Assembly (NCBI RefSeq): GCF_014696435.1
Contig: NZ_JACJQG010000063.1
Span: forward strand, 1 to 58,676
Source: Calothrix anomala FACHB-343
GTDB lineage: Bacteria; Cyanobacteriota; Cyanobacteriia; Cyanobacteriales; Nostocaceae
Direction: 5' to 3'
DNA length: 58,676 nt
Position 1 is the stretch's first letter. Every line of letters begins with the position of its first letter. Under the pieces are notes generated by a model that was not told where the DNA came from, did no database searches, and was given only the letters and a program-made list of their open reading frames with translations. Shown here piece by piece: positions 8,173-16,130 of this stretch. The translations under genes were made by a program, and so were the position numbers.

Positions 8173-8835
8173 TTAAGCTGTGGCACTGCGTACCAAAATA
8201 ACTGTGCAATTACTCCTACGAGAAATATTTTCAGGAATATTGCCGTTAATCGCTTGCTTGAGAAGACTTTCACGACTAGCACCCAGGATAATCACATCAC
8301 TAAGGTCTTGTTGGGCGCAATCAATGACAGCCTCAGGAACAGAACTAGCACAGACTGGAGTTGCAGTTACCTTACCACTAATTCTCGGCTGAAGAAAGCG
8401 AACACAGTTGTCGAGCAATGTGGTATCTGGTTGAGATTCAGTAGGTTTGAAAACCTGATATAGCTTAATCGCAGGTGATGAACTTAGGGTAGTCAGCGCA
8501 GGTAATAGCTGAATTGCTTGGCTAGAGTTGGGTCCACCTGCCATTGGCAGCAACCAACGCTTAAAACCTTTTTGGTAATTTAATTTAACTAACACAACAT
8601 CACAAGCAGCCTGGCGAATCACAGTATCTACCACTCGGCTAAAAACTCTACCAGGAGTTGAAGTATTCCCTTTCCAACCCATGAGTACTAAATCTATATG
8701 CCGTTCTTTGACAGTCTCTAATATTGCCCCTGCAACATCATGGGCAACCCGAATCTGTGTATGCACAGGAATTCGCCAATCTTCTCCTAACTGTACAGCC
8801 TGCTGCAACAGACGATGACTTTTGACAGTTGGCAC
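8173..8835 (-). pseudogene. C-terminal universal-stress domains of a truncated permease-type gene
   Basis: 220 codons read from a GTG at 8835. Two UspA-like halves are seen: IDLVLMGWKGNTSTPG in the first and DVIILGASRESLL in the second. Such tandem Usp tails normally follow a membrane permease (amino-acid permease or Cl channel type) in cyanobacteria. No membrane part is present: upstream, the reading frame runs into the antisense of nothing recognisable and overlaps, in another frame, a glycine-zipper fragment. I infer that a deletion removed the permease and joined its 3' end to the glycine-zipper gene. It may still make a soluble Usp protein. Confidence 0.6.
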
Positions 8836-8844
8836 TGGTGTTTC

Positions 8845-9005
8845 ACAGGGAGAGCGATCGCACCTGCAACTCCACCAATTGAGCGAGCGATTGCGGCTTT
8901 GGCAATTCCACCTCCGGCTGCTCCCAATCCCGTGGCAATCGGATGAGTATTTGATGGCGCTTGATTTTCATTTTTTTGGTTAGAAGTAGGGTGTTGTTAG
9001 TTCAT
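8845..9005 (-). pseudogene. Glycine-zipper protein fragment with early stop
   Basis: A good ribosome site (AAGGAG, 9020-9015) precedes ATG at 9005, but codon 3 is TAA (8999-8997). Past the stop the same frame continues with a plausible protein rich in Asn/Gln, then HPIATGLGAAGGGIAKAA, resembling small cyanobacterial glycine-zipper proteins. The frame is lost where it merges with the Usp fragment near 8850. No later ATG rescues it. A single-base sequencing error at codon 3 cannot be excluded. Confidence 0.55.
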
Positions 9006-9041
9006 GATTTGTTTCTCCTTGCAACTATCATCAGCATGAAA

Positions 9042-9560
9042 CTACTTCAGGCTAAATTTTGCCAGAAGCCACAGGGCAAAGCGTTCCAGTCCAACTAACA
9101 CTGTAGTAATGCCCACAGCTAAACCAAATAAAACTAGGTTGTTTTCGTTGCCAGCTTTTAAAGCAAAGCTTAAAGATGTAGCAACAGCTGGAGGATGCAT
9201 CACATCTAACAAGATCATCAGCACAATGGTGATGATCATTGCACTTCCCCCAGATAGATAACCTGAACCTAACAACATATAAGTAGCAAAACCAATCCCT
9301 GCTGCCATCATTTGGGAAATGACTAGAGTTCGTACTGTATTTGTACCGTGTTGGGGATCGAGATAAATCAGAAAGGCACTCGAAGCTAGGGACGCAAACA
9401 ACAAACGCTGGCGGGTTAGGACTTCAACTAGGGCAAACACGCTCAAGATGACTATTGTTGGAGCAGTAGCTAATGCTAACTCACCCTTCCAATTGAGGCG
9501 GCGACGGAGCGATCGATTTGCACCTTCTAAAGGTTTTAAGCTGGAACGATGGGATTTCAT
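9042..9560 (-). CDS. HPP family integral membrane protein
   Basis: 172 residues with four or five membrane segments and the family signature MHPPA at about residues 132-136. HPP proteins are small membrane proteins; some cyanobacterial and plastid members have been linked to nitrite transport, but function here is not established. The ATG overlaps the stop of the upstream DUF1622 gene by 4 bases, so the pair is one operon. Length is normal. Confidence 0.85.
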   Translation of the reverse strand: MKSHRSSLKPLEGANRSLRRRLNWKGELALATAPTIVILSVFALVEVLTRQRLLFASLASSAFLIYLDPQHGTNTVRTLVISQMMAAGIGFATYMLLGSGYLSGGSAMIITIVLMILLDVMHPPAVATSLSFALKAGNENNLVLFGLAVGITTVLVGLERFALWLLAKFSLK

Positions 9561-10057
9561 CGTCTACTCCTATCAAGTTCCGACTCTGGTAAACGGCGTT
9601 GCTCTCCCTGCTGAATCTCACGTTCCAAGAAATAATTCAGCAAAGTTCGCAGCAAAACGATCGCTCCTAAATCTAAAATATCTTGGCGTGTTGGTGCTAC
9701 TGCCGTCCGCAAAATATCGCTAGCAACAGTGAATTCCAAGCCCAATGCTAGAACTCGTCCCAATTGCAAACGCACTCCTTGTGTAGCATCAAAATGCTGT
9801 TTGGAACGAGAAAATAACAAGCGCAAATAGGCAGCAATGCCTCGGATCACTGCTGTGCCAATCACAACGGCGGCGGCAATTTCTGTGCCCGCAGCCAAGT
9901 AACCGACAATGACTTTCAGCCCTATCTCTAAAGGAGTAGTTTCTCTGCCCTCTCCCCCACCTTCTACATTCAAACTCAACAGTAGATCTAGCCCGAAGAT
10001 GAGTGCTATGGGCAATATCAAACTAATCAAAGAATCCTGTGATGTCTCTGTTTTCAT
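9557..10057 (-). CDS. DUF1622 membrane protein
   Basis: 166 residues. Hydrophobic segments lie near 10-30, 45-70 and 110-145, with the typical LGRVLALGLEFTVASDILRTAVAPTW-like block (here ending RQD) followed by LGAIVLLRTLLNYFLEREI. This is characteristic of DUF1622, a small membrane family of unknown function often found beside ion and stress genes. It is translationally coupled to the HPP gene, and the GMC fragment lies immediately upstream on the same strand. Confidence 0.8.
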   Translation of the reverse strand: MKTETSQDSLISLILPIALIFGLDLLLSLNVEGGGEGRETTPLEIGLKVIVGYLAAGTEIAAAVVIGTAVIRGIAAYLRLLFSRSKQHFDATQGVRLQLGRVLALGLEFTVASDILRTAVAPTRQDILDLGAIVLLRTLLNYFLEREIQQGEQRRLPESELDRSRR

Positions 10058-10065
10058 AGCTGTTT

Positions 10066-10437
10066 CTACTTTAATCTTTCAGCTATGCAATCCCCTATGC
10101 GCAAAGCATTAGCCATAATTGTCAGCGTGGGGTTAGTGCCGGAATTTGAAGGAAATAAACTACTATCTAAAACATAAAGATTCTCGACATCATGGGTACG
10201 ACAATTGAGAGCCAAAATAAATGTTTTGGGATCTGTGCCAAATCGATAACTAGGATAAATACTAAATTTTTGATAAACTTCCTGTGGATTCCAGTTATCT
10301 TGTTCTCTTTCTAAAAAGTCGCCTCGTTCCAGCACTAGGATTTTTTTACCCGTAGGCGCAAGGTGGTGAGCCAAAGTCCCGCCACCTGCTCCTGTACCGG
10401 TAATAATGATGTCGTAACGCTCTGTGATGCTCGTCAT
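10066..10437 (-). pseudogene. GMC oxidoreductase with large in-frame internal deletion
   Basis: 123 codons. Residues 1-73 are a normal GMC N-terminus with the FAD motif GTGAGGGTLAHHL and LVLERG. From about residue 74 the sequence jumps to the family's extreme C-terminus (VENLYVLDSSLFPSN..NPTLTIMANALR). Full-length members are about 500 residues, so some 380-400 residues including the substrate domain and active-site His are missing without loss of frame. Almost certainly non-functional as an oxidoreductase. The gene lies just upstream of DUF1622 on the same strand. Confidence 0.75.
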
Positions 10438-11156
10438 AATTTCATATCTATTACGAGTAAAAAAGTCTCACTCTGCTGTTTTATGCAAAGTAATTTAGCT
10501 ATATTTTGATTTGGTTTTGAAGTTTTGAAAATGTCAAATAGCTCTAAAGATATATTCTTATTTTTAGGCTAAAACTTTAATTTTAATAATTCTTCTGCCT
10601 GAGGTATTATGATTTTTTATATCTAAAGTTAGTAAATAATTTCCTTTAAATTTTATTTTTTGCATATATAGCGATCCTAAATGAGAATCAAACAAGGTTG
10701 ATATTGTTCTATTTTAGAAAAATCGAATTTTTGACGATCGGTAAAAAACTTAAATAGCCACTTGACAACGGAAAATGATTTACACAGATGCTAAAACTTT
10801 CTTAAAAAATTCTTAGCCTGTAACCATAAATCTTCCACAGGGTTTTATTCAGGGCAGGTATACGCTCCTGATGGAACTCGGTTAGGGAGAATTCTCGTAC
10901 CGGAAGTATGCGTCAATCTCACTTTCAAAGGCAAGGAACGCGATCGCTTGTTGATTGCGATCGCAATTTTAGGCCCTGGCGCATATTCTATAGATGCTTT
11001 GATATTGGGACGGTGAATCGTCAATTATCAAAACTGTATCTCAACTTTGGAATAAATATCATCTTACCCTATAGATGGATGCTGCTGTGGGCAGTAATCA
11101 CCTACATATATTTATCAATTGGCTAAAAAACTTAATCATGCAACCAGTTACTGAGC
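10438..11156. other. Non-coding region with gene debris
   Basis: About 720 bp without an intact gene. Positions 10672-10689 (ATAGCGATCCTAAATGA) resemble 39664-39680 (ATAGCAATCCTAAATGA), a dispersed repeat. A DoxX-like remnant lies at 10936-11016. The stretch 11077-11126 encodes a short hydrophobic tail (WAVITYIYLSIG) that may be debris of another membrane protein. Nothing else is recognised. Confidence 0.5.
10936..11016 (+). pseudogene. DoxX-family C-terminal remnant
   Basis: The plus-strand frame ending TGA at 11014 reads ILGPGAYSIDALILGR, matching the conserved C-terminus of DoxX-type membrane proteins (..GPGAYSLDA..FGR). No homologous N-terminal part is visible upstream, so only the tail survives. 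Two HIP1-type sites lie in the fragment. Confidence 0.4.
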
Positions 11157-11891
11157 TTGAATGAACTGAATATTTTAATCACAGCGATTGGTGCGATCGT
11201 TCTATTTCTAGGATTGTTATCTGACTATTTCCGGCGTAATTGGTGGACTTCTGACCCCTTAACAGCGCTGTTGTTGGGGATATTACTTGACGTATTAGGA
11301 TTAGTGAACCCTAGTGGTTGGGGTTTACCAAAAGAGCATCTTCTAGAGCAAGCACCGCGCTTTACTTTAGCGATCGGATTGATGGGGGTGGCATTGCGAC
11401 TGCCTAAGGGCTATTTTTTCCGCAACTGGCGACCTCTGGCAGTTCTGTTAGGGTTAGTCATGCCTTTGATGTGGGTGGTTAGTGGTTTGCTGGTTTATTG
11501 GATCTTAAAAATTCCCTTTTGGGAAGCCATGCTGGTTGGGGCGGCAATTACACCAACTGACCCGATTGTTTCTAATTCCATCGTGACTGGTATTGTCGCT
11601 GAAGATAATTTGCCTGGACGTTTACGACATCTCATTTCGGCTGAATCCGTTGCCAATGACGGGTTAGCTTATCCTTTTGTGCTATTGTCTATCCTCATGC
11701 TCCAGCGAAACTCAACAGAAGCATTATCTGAGTGGTTTTATCATGTTGTGCTGTGGGAAGTTGGCGGGGCTGTATTGTGCGGCGCAGTTTTAGGTTATAT
11801 AGGATCGTGTTTGTCTCGATGTTCTGAAGGAATGGGTAAATCTTTAATCAATGGATTAGTAGAGGTGCCAGCTGTCCAGATTGTCGTATAA
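11157..11891 (+). pseudogene. CPA1 Na+/H+ antiporter, truncated 3' end
   Basis: 244 codons from TTG 11157. Membrane segments and the ion-binding region ITPTDPIVSNSIV (about 131-143) are those of NhaP-type cation/proton antiporters, which are normally over 400 residues. After about residue 222 the frame runs into antisense of an NDH-2 fragment and stops. The last four to six transmembrane helices are lost. The second antiporter gene at 16131 is intact, so function may be covered. Confidence 0.7.
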
Positions 11892-11992
11892 GTTGGCAGC
11901 GTTTCCACGCGATCACCAGACTTATATTCAACTGCGGTGGGGCGAACGGCTGTTGCTTCGGCTTCAAGAATAATCTCTATCGGCACAACACG
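11810..11992 (-). pseudogene. Type II NADH dehydrogenase (NDH-2) internal fragment
   Basis: The minus-strand frame reads AVEYKSGDRVETLPTYTTIW followed by TAGTSTNPLIKDLPIP. This matches the central region of cyanobacterial NDH-2/FAD pyridine nucleotide-disulfide oxidoreductases (TIWTAG..NPLI). Neither the FAD N-terminus nor the C-terminus is present. The fragment is joined on one side to coxB and on the other to the truncated antiporter. Confidence 0.6.
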
Positions 11993-12227
11993 TTTTATAT
12001 TTGGCGGCACGAAAAAAAATTACCGAGTATACCATCATGCCTACAAGCCCAAGAATAATAAACGCGCCAATTGAAGTTAAGAAGCTAAACAAGCTATCTA
12101 CCTTTTGCGCTTCCACTGTAGCTTCCACAGGCATCCAAGAATATGCCAACTGCCCAATCCCATGACTAACAACAAGCAGCACTGCTATACAACCAGCTAT
12201 TAGTAAATATTCCAAAAATCTCTGCAT
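11964..12227 (-). pseudogene. Cytochrome c oxidase subunit II, N-terminal fragment
   Basis: 87 codons with two membrane helices (residues 7-27 and 45-70) and the subunit II N-terminal pattern SHGIGQLAYSWMPVEATVEA. It ends shortly after the second helix, where the frame enters the NDH-2 fragment (tail YKTCCADRDYS). The CuA-binding cupredoxin domain is completely missing. Upstream on the same strand are two DUF2231 genes; in other cyanobacteria such proteins neighbour cox operons, so this was probably a cox cluster that has lost subunits I and III. Confidence 0.65.
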
Positions 12228-12229
12228 AA

Positions 12230-12835
12230 TTATTTGAATAGCAAGTTTGGGTTTGTGCCCTCTTGGATTAACTTAGCTGCTGTAACATGAATGCCTAATT
12301 CCTCTCCCAATTGCGCTCCTAAAGTTCCGTGAATATACAAAATACCTAAGATGACAATCCCTGCTAATAAGTAACTCCACTGCACCTGCCTGGAAGTGTC
12401 CTTGCGCCAACGGTAGCGTTGCAAACCTCGCCATACGGTCATGGACACAATAATTCCTAGCAACAAAACACCACCCAAACCATGCAAAAGCATTGTCAAA
12501 CCAGGACTCAAGCCCCAAGCAGTCTTTTTATCAGCTAGTGGGTTTGCTAGCAGTAGCTCGAAAAAACCAAATGCAACGGTAAAAAATGTCACGATAGCTG
12601 CCCCTAGCAGGTTGTACCAACCAACATCAAAGAAGCCAGAACGGATGGCAGTAATACCCAAAAATTTGAAGATTGGTCTTTCGATGAGAAAAATAGCTCC
12701 GGCTATGTCAAACAAGATACCGATGATGAACAAACCCAAAGTTAGATGCACCAACTGTGGGTGCATGGGAATTTCGTAAGGTAATCCGTTCGCACCTAAC
12801 CTCAATCCTAAAGAGTCAATGAATTGGGAGTTCAT
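12230..12835 (-). CDS. DUF2231 membrane protein
   Basis: 201 residues with about five membrane segments. The N-terminal HPQLVHLTLGLFIIGILFD motif is the DUF2231 signature. Length and frame are normal. The ATG overlaps the stop of the upstream DUF2231 gene by 4 bases and the coxB fragment begins 3 bp downstream, so all three were one operon. DUF2231 proteins often contain redox or haem-like histidines near the membrane, but the function is unknown. Confidence 0.75.
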   Translation of the reverse strand: MNSQFIDSLGLRLGANGLPYEIPMHPQLVHLTLGLFIIGILFDIAGAIFLIERPIFKFLGITAIRSGFFDVGWYNLLGAAIVTFFTVAFGFFELLLANPLADKKTAWGLSPGLTMLLHGLGGVLLLGIIVSMTVWRGLQRYRWRKDTSRQVQWSYLLAGIVILGILYIHGTLGAQLGEELGIHVTAAKLIQEGTNPNLLFK

Positions 12836-13254
12836 GGCGAAACTCGCTGCTTCATGGCTTGGACAACAGGCTCAACGTGCAAGCCGTATACCCAAAATAA
12901 TTTGGTTCCTAGATATACTTGCAATAACACCAGGCAAATCAAAAACGTTGCCACACCAAGGTAAGCAGGCGGAACTTTGAGAGGGTTGCGATCGCGAATT
13001 ACAAACCGCCAAGCTGTAATAGCTGCAATGATCGCCCCCAGTGACCAACCCATGACTGTGTGAAAATTAAGTGTGGGTTGGACTGCTGGATACAGTTGTG
13101 CTAGACCGGCTTCAAACTGTCCCAAAATTATGGCGACAAAAATTGCGATCGCCGCGACAAACATATTCCAGAAACCAACCTCAAACAGACGTGGACTGCG
13201 GGTGAAATAACCCACCACATCGCAAATGAATGAGAAAAACACCATTGCAATCAC
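12832..13254 (-). pseudogene. DUF2231 protein, 5' end lost
   Basis: 140 codons from GTG 13254. The frame upstream reads VHFVIAMVFFSF, the middle of the usual HPxxVHFVIA motif, and then runs into unrelated sequence with a stop near 13273. The first 20-40 residues are therefore missing and the junction with the debranching-enzyme fragment is at about 13262-13272. Four membrane segments remain. The product might still be made but would lack the signature histidine-proline start. Confidence 0.65.
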
Positions 13255-14050
13255 GAAATGGACAATAATCGTCTACGATGCTTGGCGAAAAGCAGCTTTC
13301 ATTTATGAGGTGTGGGGAGAAAAAGAGCAAGGGAAAAAGCTACGTCAAAAAGCGCATGAACTTTATCAACGCTTTAATGATCGCTTTTGGATGGAAGAGG
13401 AAGGCTTTTACTGTCTTGGCTTAGATAACCACAAGCAACAAATTAAGTCTATCGCCTCAAATCCCGGTCATTTACTATGGTCTGGTATTGTACCTCAAGA
13501 GCGATCGCAAAAAGTTGTGGAGCGACTTTTTCAACCAGATATGTGGTGTGGTTGGGGTGTGCGGACTCTTTCGGCGAAAAATCAAGCTTATAACCCAATT
13601 AGTTATCAAAGAGGAAGTGTTTGGCCCCATGACAACTCTATTATTGTGGCTGGATTGAAGCGATACGGCTATCACACAGAAGCTAACTCCATTGCTGAGG
13701 GGATTTTTGCGGCTGCTAGTTATTTTCAAGCTGGGCGAATGCCGGAATTATTTGCGGGAATTGAACGCCAAGATAATAACTTTCCAGTTCCTTACCCAGA
13801 TGCCAATATACCCCAAGCTTGGGCAGCCGGTTCAATTTTCTTACTTATTCGCAGCATCTTAGGAATTGAGGCTGATGCACCACAACGAAAGTTAAAGTTA
13901 CAACCTGATCTACCAGAGTGCTTGCCAGACTTGGAATTAACAAATTTGAGTGTGGGAGACGCTAATATCTCATTGCGTTTTTGGCGGGAGGAAGAACAAA
14001 CCCGTTGGGAAGTTACCCATATTGATGGGGAATTACAAGTTTCTGAATAG
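13226..14050 (+). pseudogene. Amylo-alpha-1,6-glucosidase, C-terminal third
   Basis: 274 codons as an ORF; homology begins at about 13275 (YDAWRKAAFIYEVWGE). Segments such as NPISYQRGSVWPHDN, MPELFAGIER and PQAWAAGSIFLL belong to the (alpha/alpha)6 catalytic domain of glycogen-debranching GDE_C proteins, which are about 700 residues long. The first two thirds are missing, replaced by the antisense of DUF2231. The residues upstream of 13275 are antisense translation and not part of the enzyme. Confidence 0.7.
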
Positions 14051-14179
14051 CTATATAAATTCGCCAAAAATCAACAACAAATTCAAATCTATAAACTTAA
14101 CCTCGTCCATTTTGAAACCTGGAGTAGTGATGGCGCTCTAGCCCGCTACTATCAGTAGGGAGCAAGATACTCCTACTAC

Positions 14180-14201
14180 TTTGAAAACTATAGTTTTCAA
14201 A
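14180..14201. promoter_or_regulatory. Perfect 22-bp palindrome
   Basis: TTTGAAAACTA meets its exact complement TAGTTTTCAAA with no loop. The core ACTATAGTTTT recurs at 14509-14519. It may be an operator for a dimeric repressor or, less likely, a weak hairpin. Confidence 0.4.
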
Positions 14202-14215
14202 ATAGATGTGGTTTT

Positions 14216-14394
14216 TTAGATTAAATTTGATTTTTTGAATGTTGTACCTACACCATATTCATAGACTAACTCTCCGCCATAGTAACAGCCATAGATAATT
14301 GCATCAACTGCGATCACAGTCATGACAAGATAAATATTGCGATCGCAACTGATCAGCCAGCGATCGAGCTTTTCGCAGAGTGCAAGCAGTATCT
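14216..14394 (-). pseudogene. DUF2231-like membrane protein remnant
   Basis: The minus-strand frame ending TAA (14218-14216) reads LVMTVIAVDAIIYGCYYGGE then LVYEYGVGT. The GGELVYEYGVG tail is that of the other DUF2231 subtype. No start or N-terminal part is visible; upstream the frame is closed. Only the last 55 or so codons remain. Confidence 0.45.
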
Positions 14395-14489
14395 TGTTAA
14401 CAAGTGTGCTATGACTTTCCTTTTTGTATCTCCATTAGAGGGAACTATCTACGCTCTCTACAATTTATCTCTTTCTAGAGGACGATAAG

Positions 14490-14519
14490 AAACTATAACA
14501 ATATCGATACTATAGTTTT
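14490..14519. promoter_or_regulatory. Inverted repeat sharing ACTATAGTTTT with the 14180 palindrome
   Basis: AAACTATA (14490-14497) is complementary to TATAGTTT (14511-14518), with 13 bases between. Located 264 bp upstream of the alcohol dehydrogenase start. Together with 14180-14201 it suggests two sites for one regulator. Confidence 0.35.
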
Positions 14520-14782
14520 TAAGTGCGTATGTCATCGAGACTAAAATCAACTAATTTTTTTGATTTAGTCATTAGAAAGTTAAATTTTGGTAGCAATTTC
14601 CTCACCTTATTGCATCAATAATTTATCAAATCTTGTAGTGGCTAAACTTTACAGATACTAGTACACCACAGCCTCAATAAACATTCCCTTCCCAAGAGTG
14701 CAAAAGCCGAAAATATAATTTTGACTTCACGATGGTACTAGTTTTTTGAGATGCAACCTTCATAAATTCAGGAATATTCAAC

Positions 14783-16012
14783 ATGAAAGCAGTGGTTTTT
14801 CACGGAATTGGAGATATTCGCTTAGATAACGTCCCAGAACCCAAAATTAAAGAATCCACAGATGCGATTATTCGCTTAACTTCTAGTGCAATTTGTGGCA
14901 CAGATTTACACATGATTCGGGGTACATTTACAGGGATGAAACCCGGCACAATTTTAGGGCATGAAGGTGTTGGAATTATTGAAGAGATTGGTTCCAACGT
15001 GCGTAATTTTAAAGTAGGCGATCGCGTTGTCGTTCCCTCGACAATTGCCTGTGGTTACTGTTCCTACTGTCGCACAGGTTATCACGCTCAATGTGATAAT
15101 GCCAATCCCCACGGACATAACGCTGGCACAGCCTTTTTCGGAGGACCAGAAGCAGCTGGCCCCTTTGATGGATTGCAGGCAGAATATGCGCGGATTCCTT
15201 ACGCCAGTGCAGGGTTAGTTAAGCTACCAAAAGAAGTTACAGACGACCAAGCAATTCTGTTGTCTGACATCTTTCCTACAGCTTACTTTGGTGCTGATAT
15301 TGCAGAGATCACACCGGGGGATACAGTTGCCATCTTCGGTTGTGGACCTGTTGGACAGTTTGCGATCGTTAGTGCTAGGCTATTTGGTGCAGGACGGATT
15401 ATCGCCGTAGATACAATTCCCTCACGCTTAGAAATGGCGCGTGATTTGGGTGCAGAAGTCATCGATTATAATGCCGAAGATCCGATTGAGGCAATCCGCG
15501 AACTGACTGGGGGAATTGGTGTAGATAGAGCGATCGATGCAGTTGGTGTAGATGCGAATGCACCTGATAGCGGCCCAGCAGCCGCAAAAGCACGCAAAGA
15601 AGCAAAACAATTTCAGCAGCAGTTACAACAAATTGCCCCTAAAACTAATCCTCAAAATGGCAATTGGCATCCTGGTAATGCTCCTTCTCAAGTATTAGAA
15701 TGGGCAGTTCAGGCATTAGCTAAAGCCGGTACACTCTCAATTATTGGAGTTTATCCACCAAGCCACAATTTCTTCCCTATTGGCATGGCGATGAACAAAA
15801 ATCTGACTATAAACATGGGTAATTGTAATCACCGCAAGTATATTCCTACTTTGGTAGATTTGGTTCGCAATAGCACAGTAGACCCAACAAAAGTCTTAAC
15901 TCAAATCGAACCGCTAATGTCAGTTCTTGATGCATACAAGGCATTTGACAAACGGCAACCAGGCTGGGTGAAGGTAGAATTAGTACCAGGAAAAGCTTTA
16001 GCTAAGGTTTAG
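14783..16012 (+). CDS. Zinc-dependent alcohol dehydrogenase (formaldehyde dehydrogenase-like)
   Basis: 409-residue medium-chain dehydrogenase. Catalytic zinc ligands are seen at C38, H60/E61 and probably D162. The structural zinc cysteines are C90, C93, C96 and C104. The NAD-binding motif GCGPVG is at 186-191. An extra segment near 235-290, rich in Ala/Gln/Lys, matches the longer glutathione-independent formaldehyde dehydrogenase-like branch. Substrate is uncertain. The gene is single, with a 260-bp upstream region carrying repeated ACTATAGTTTT sites. Confidence 0.88.
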   Translation: MKAVVFHGIGDIRLDNVPEPKIKESTDAIIRLTSSAICGTDLHMIRGTFTGMKPGTILGHEGVGIIEEIGSNVRNFKVGDRVVVPSTIACGYCSYCRTGYHAQCDNANPHGHNAGTAFFGGPEAAGPFDGLQAEYARIPYASAGLVKLPKEVTDDQAILLSDIFPTAYFGADIAEITPGDTVAIFGCGPVGQFAIVSARLFGAGRIIAVDTIPSRLEMARDLGAEVIDYNAEDPIEAIRELTGGIGVDRAIDAVGVDANAPDSGPAAAKARKEAKQFQQQLQQIAPKTNPQNGNWHPGNAPSQVLEWAVQALAKAGTLSIIGVYPPSHNFFPIGMAMNKNLTINMGNCNHRKYIPTLVDLVRNSTVDPTKVLTQIEPLMSVLDAYKAFDKRQPGWVKVELVPGKALAKV

Positions 16013-16130
16013 AGTTTTTATCAAAACTGTGTTATAAACCGAAAATTTTACATCAGCAAGTTACCCAACTTGCTGATAGTTTTTGCTTTTGAGCATAGGA
16101 GGTTGTACTGCAAAAATTTCAGGTTTGCTT

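Larger units (their letters stand above)
14051..14782. other. Intergenic region with palindromes and gene debris
   Basis: About 730 bp between the debranching fragment and the alcohol dehydrogenase. It holds a perfect 22-bp palindrome (14180-14201), a DUF2231-like remnant on the minus strand (14216-14394) and a second ACTATAGTTTTT site with an inverted partner (14490-14519). The last 260 bp should contain the dehydrogenase promoter. Confidence 0.55.

Noticed and set aside
11077-11126. Short hydrophobic tail ending LSIG as a named gene remnant
   Set aside because: Too short to assign to any family; mentioned only as debris.
13226-13274. First codons of the debranching-enzyme frame
   Set aside because: This part is antisense translation of the DUF2231 gene, not enzyme sequence.
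16083-16130. TTG start of the antiporter with AGGAGG nearby
   Set aside because: The AGGAGG lies after that TTG, so it cannot serve it; the membrane protein begins naturally at ATG 16131.
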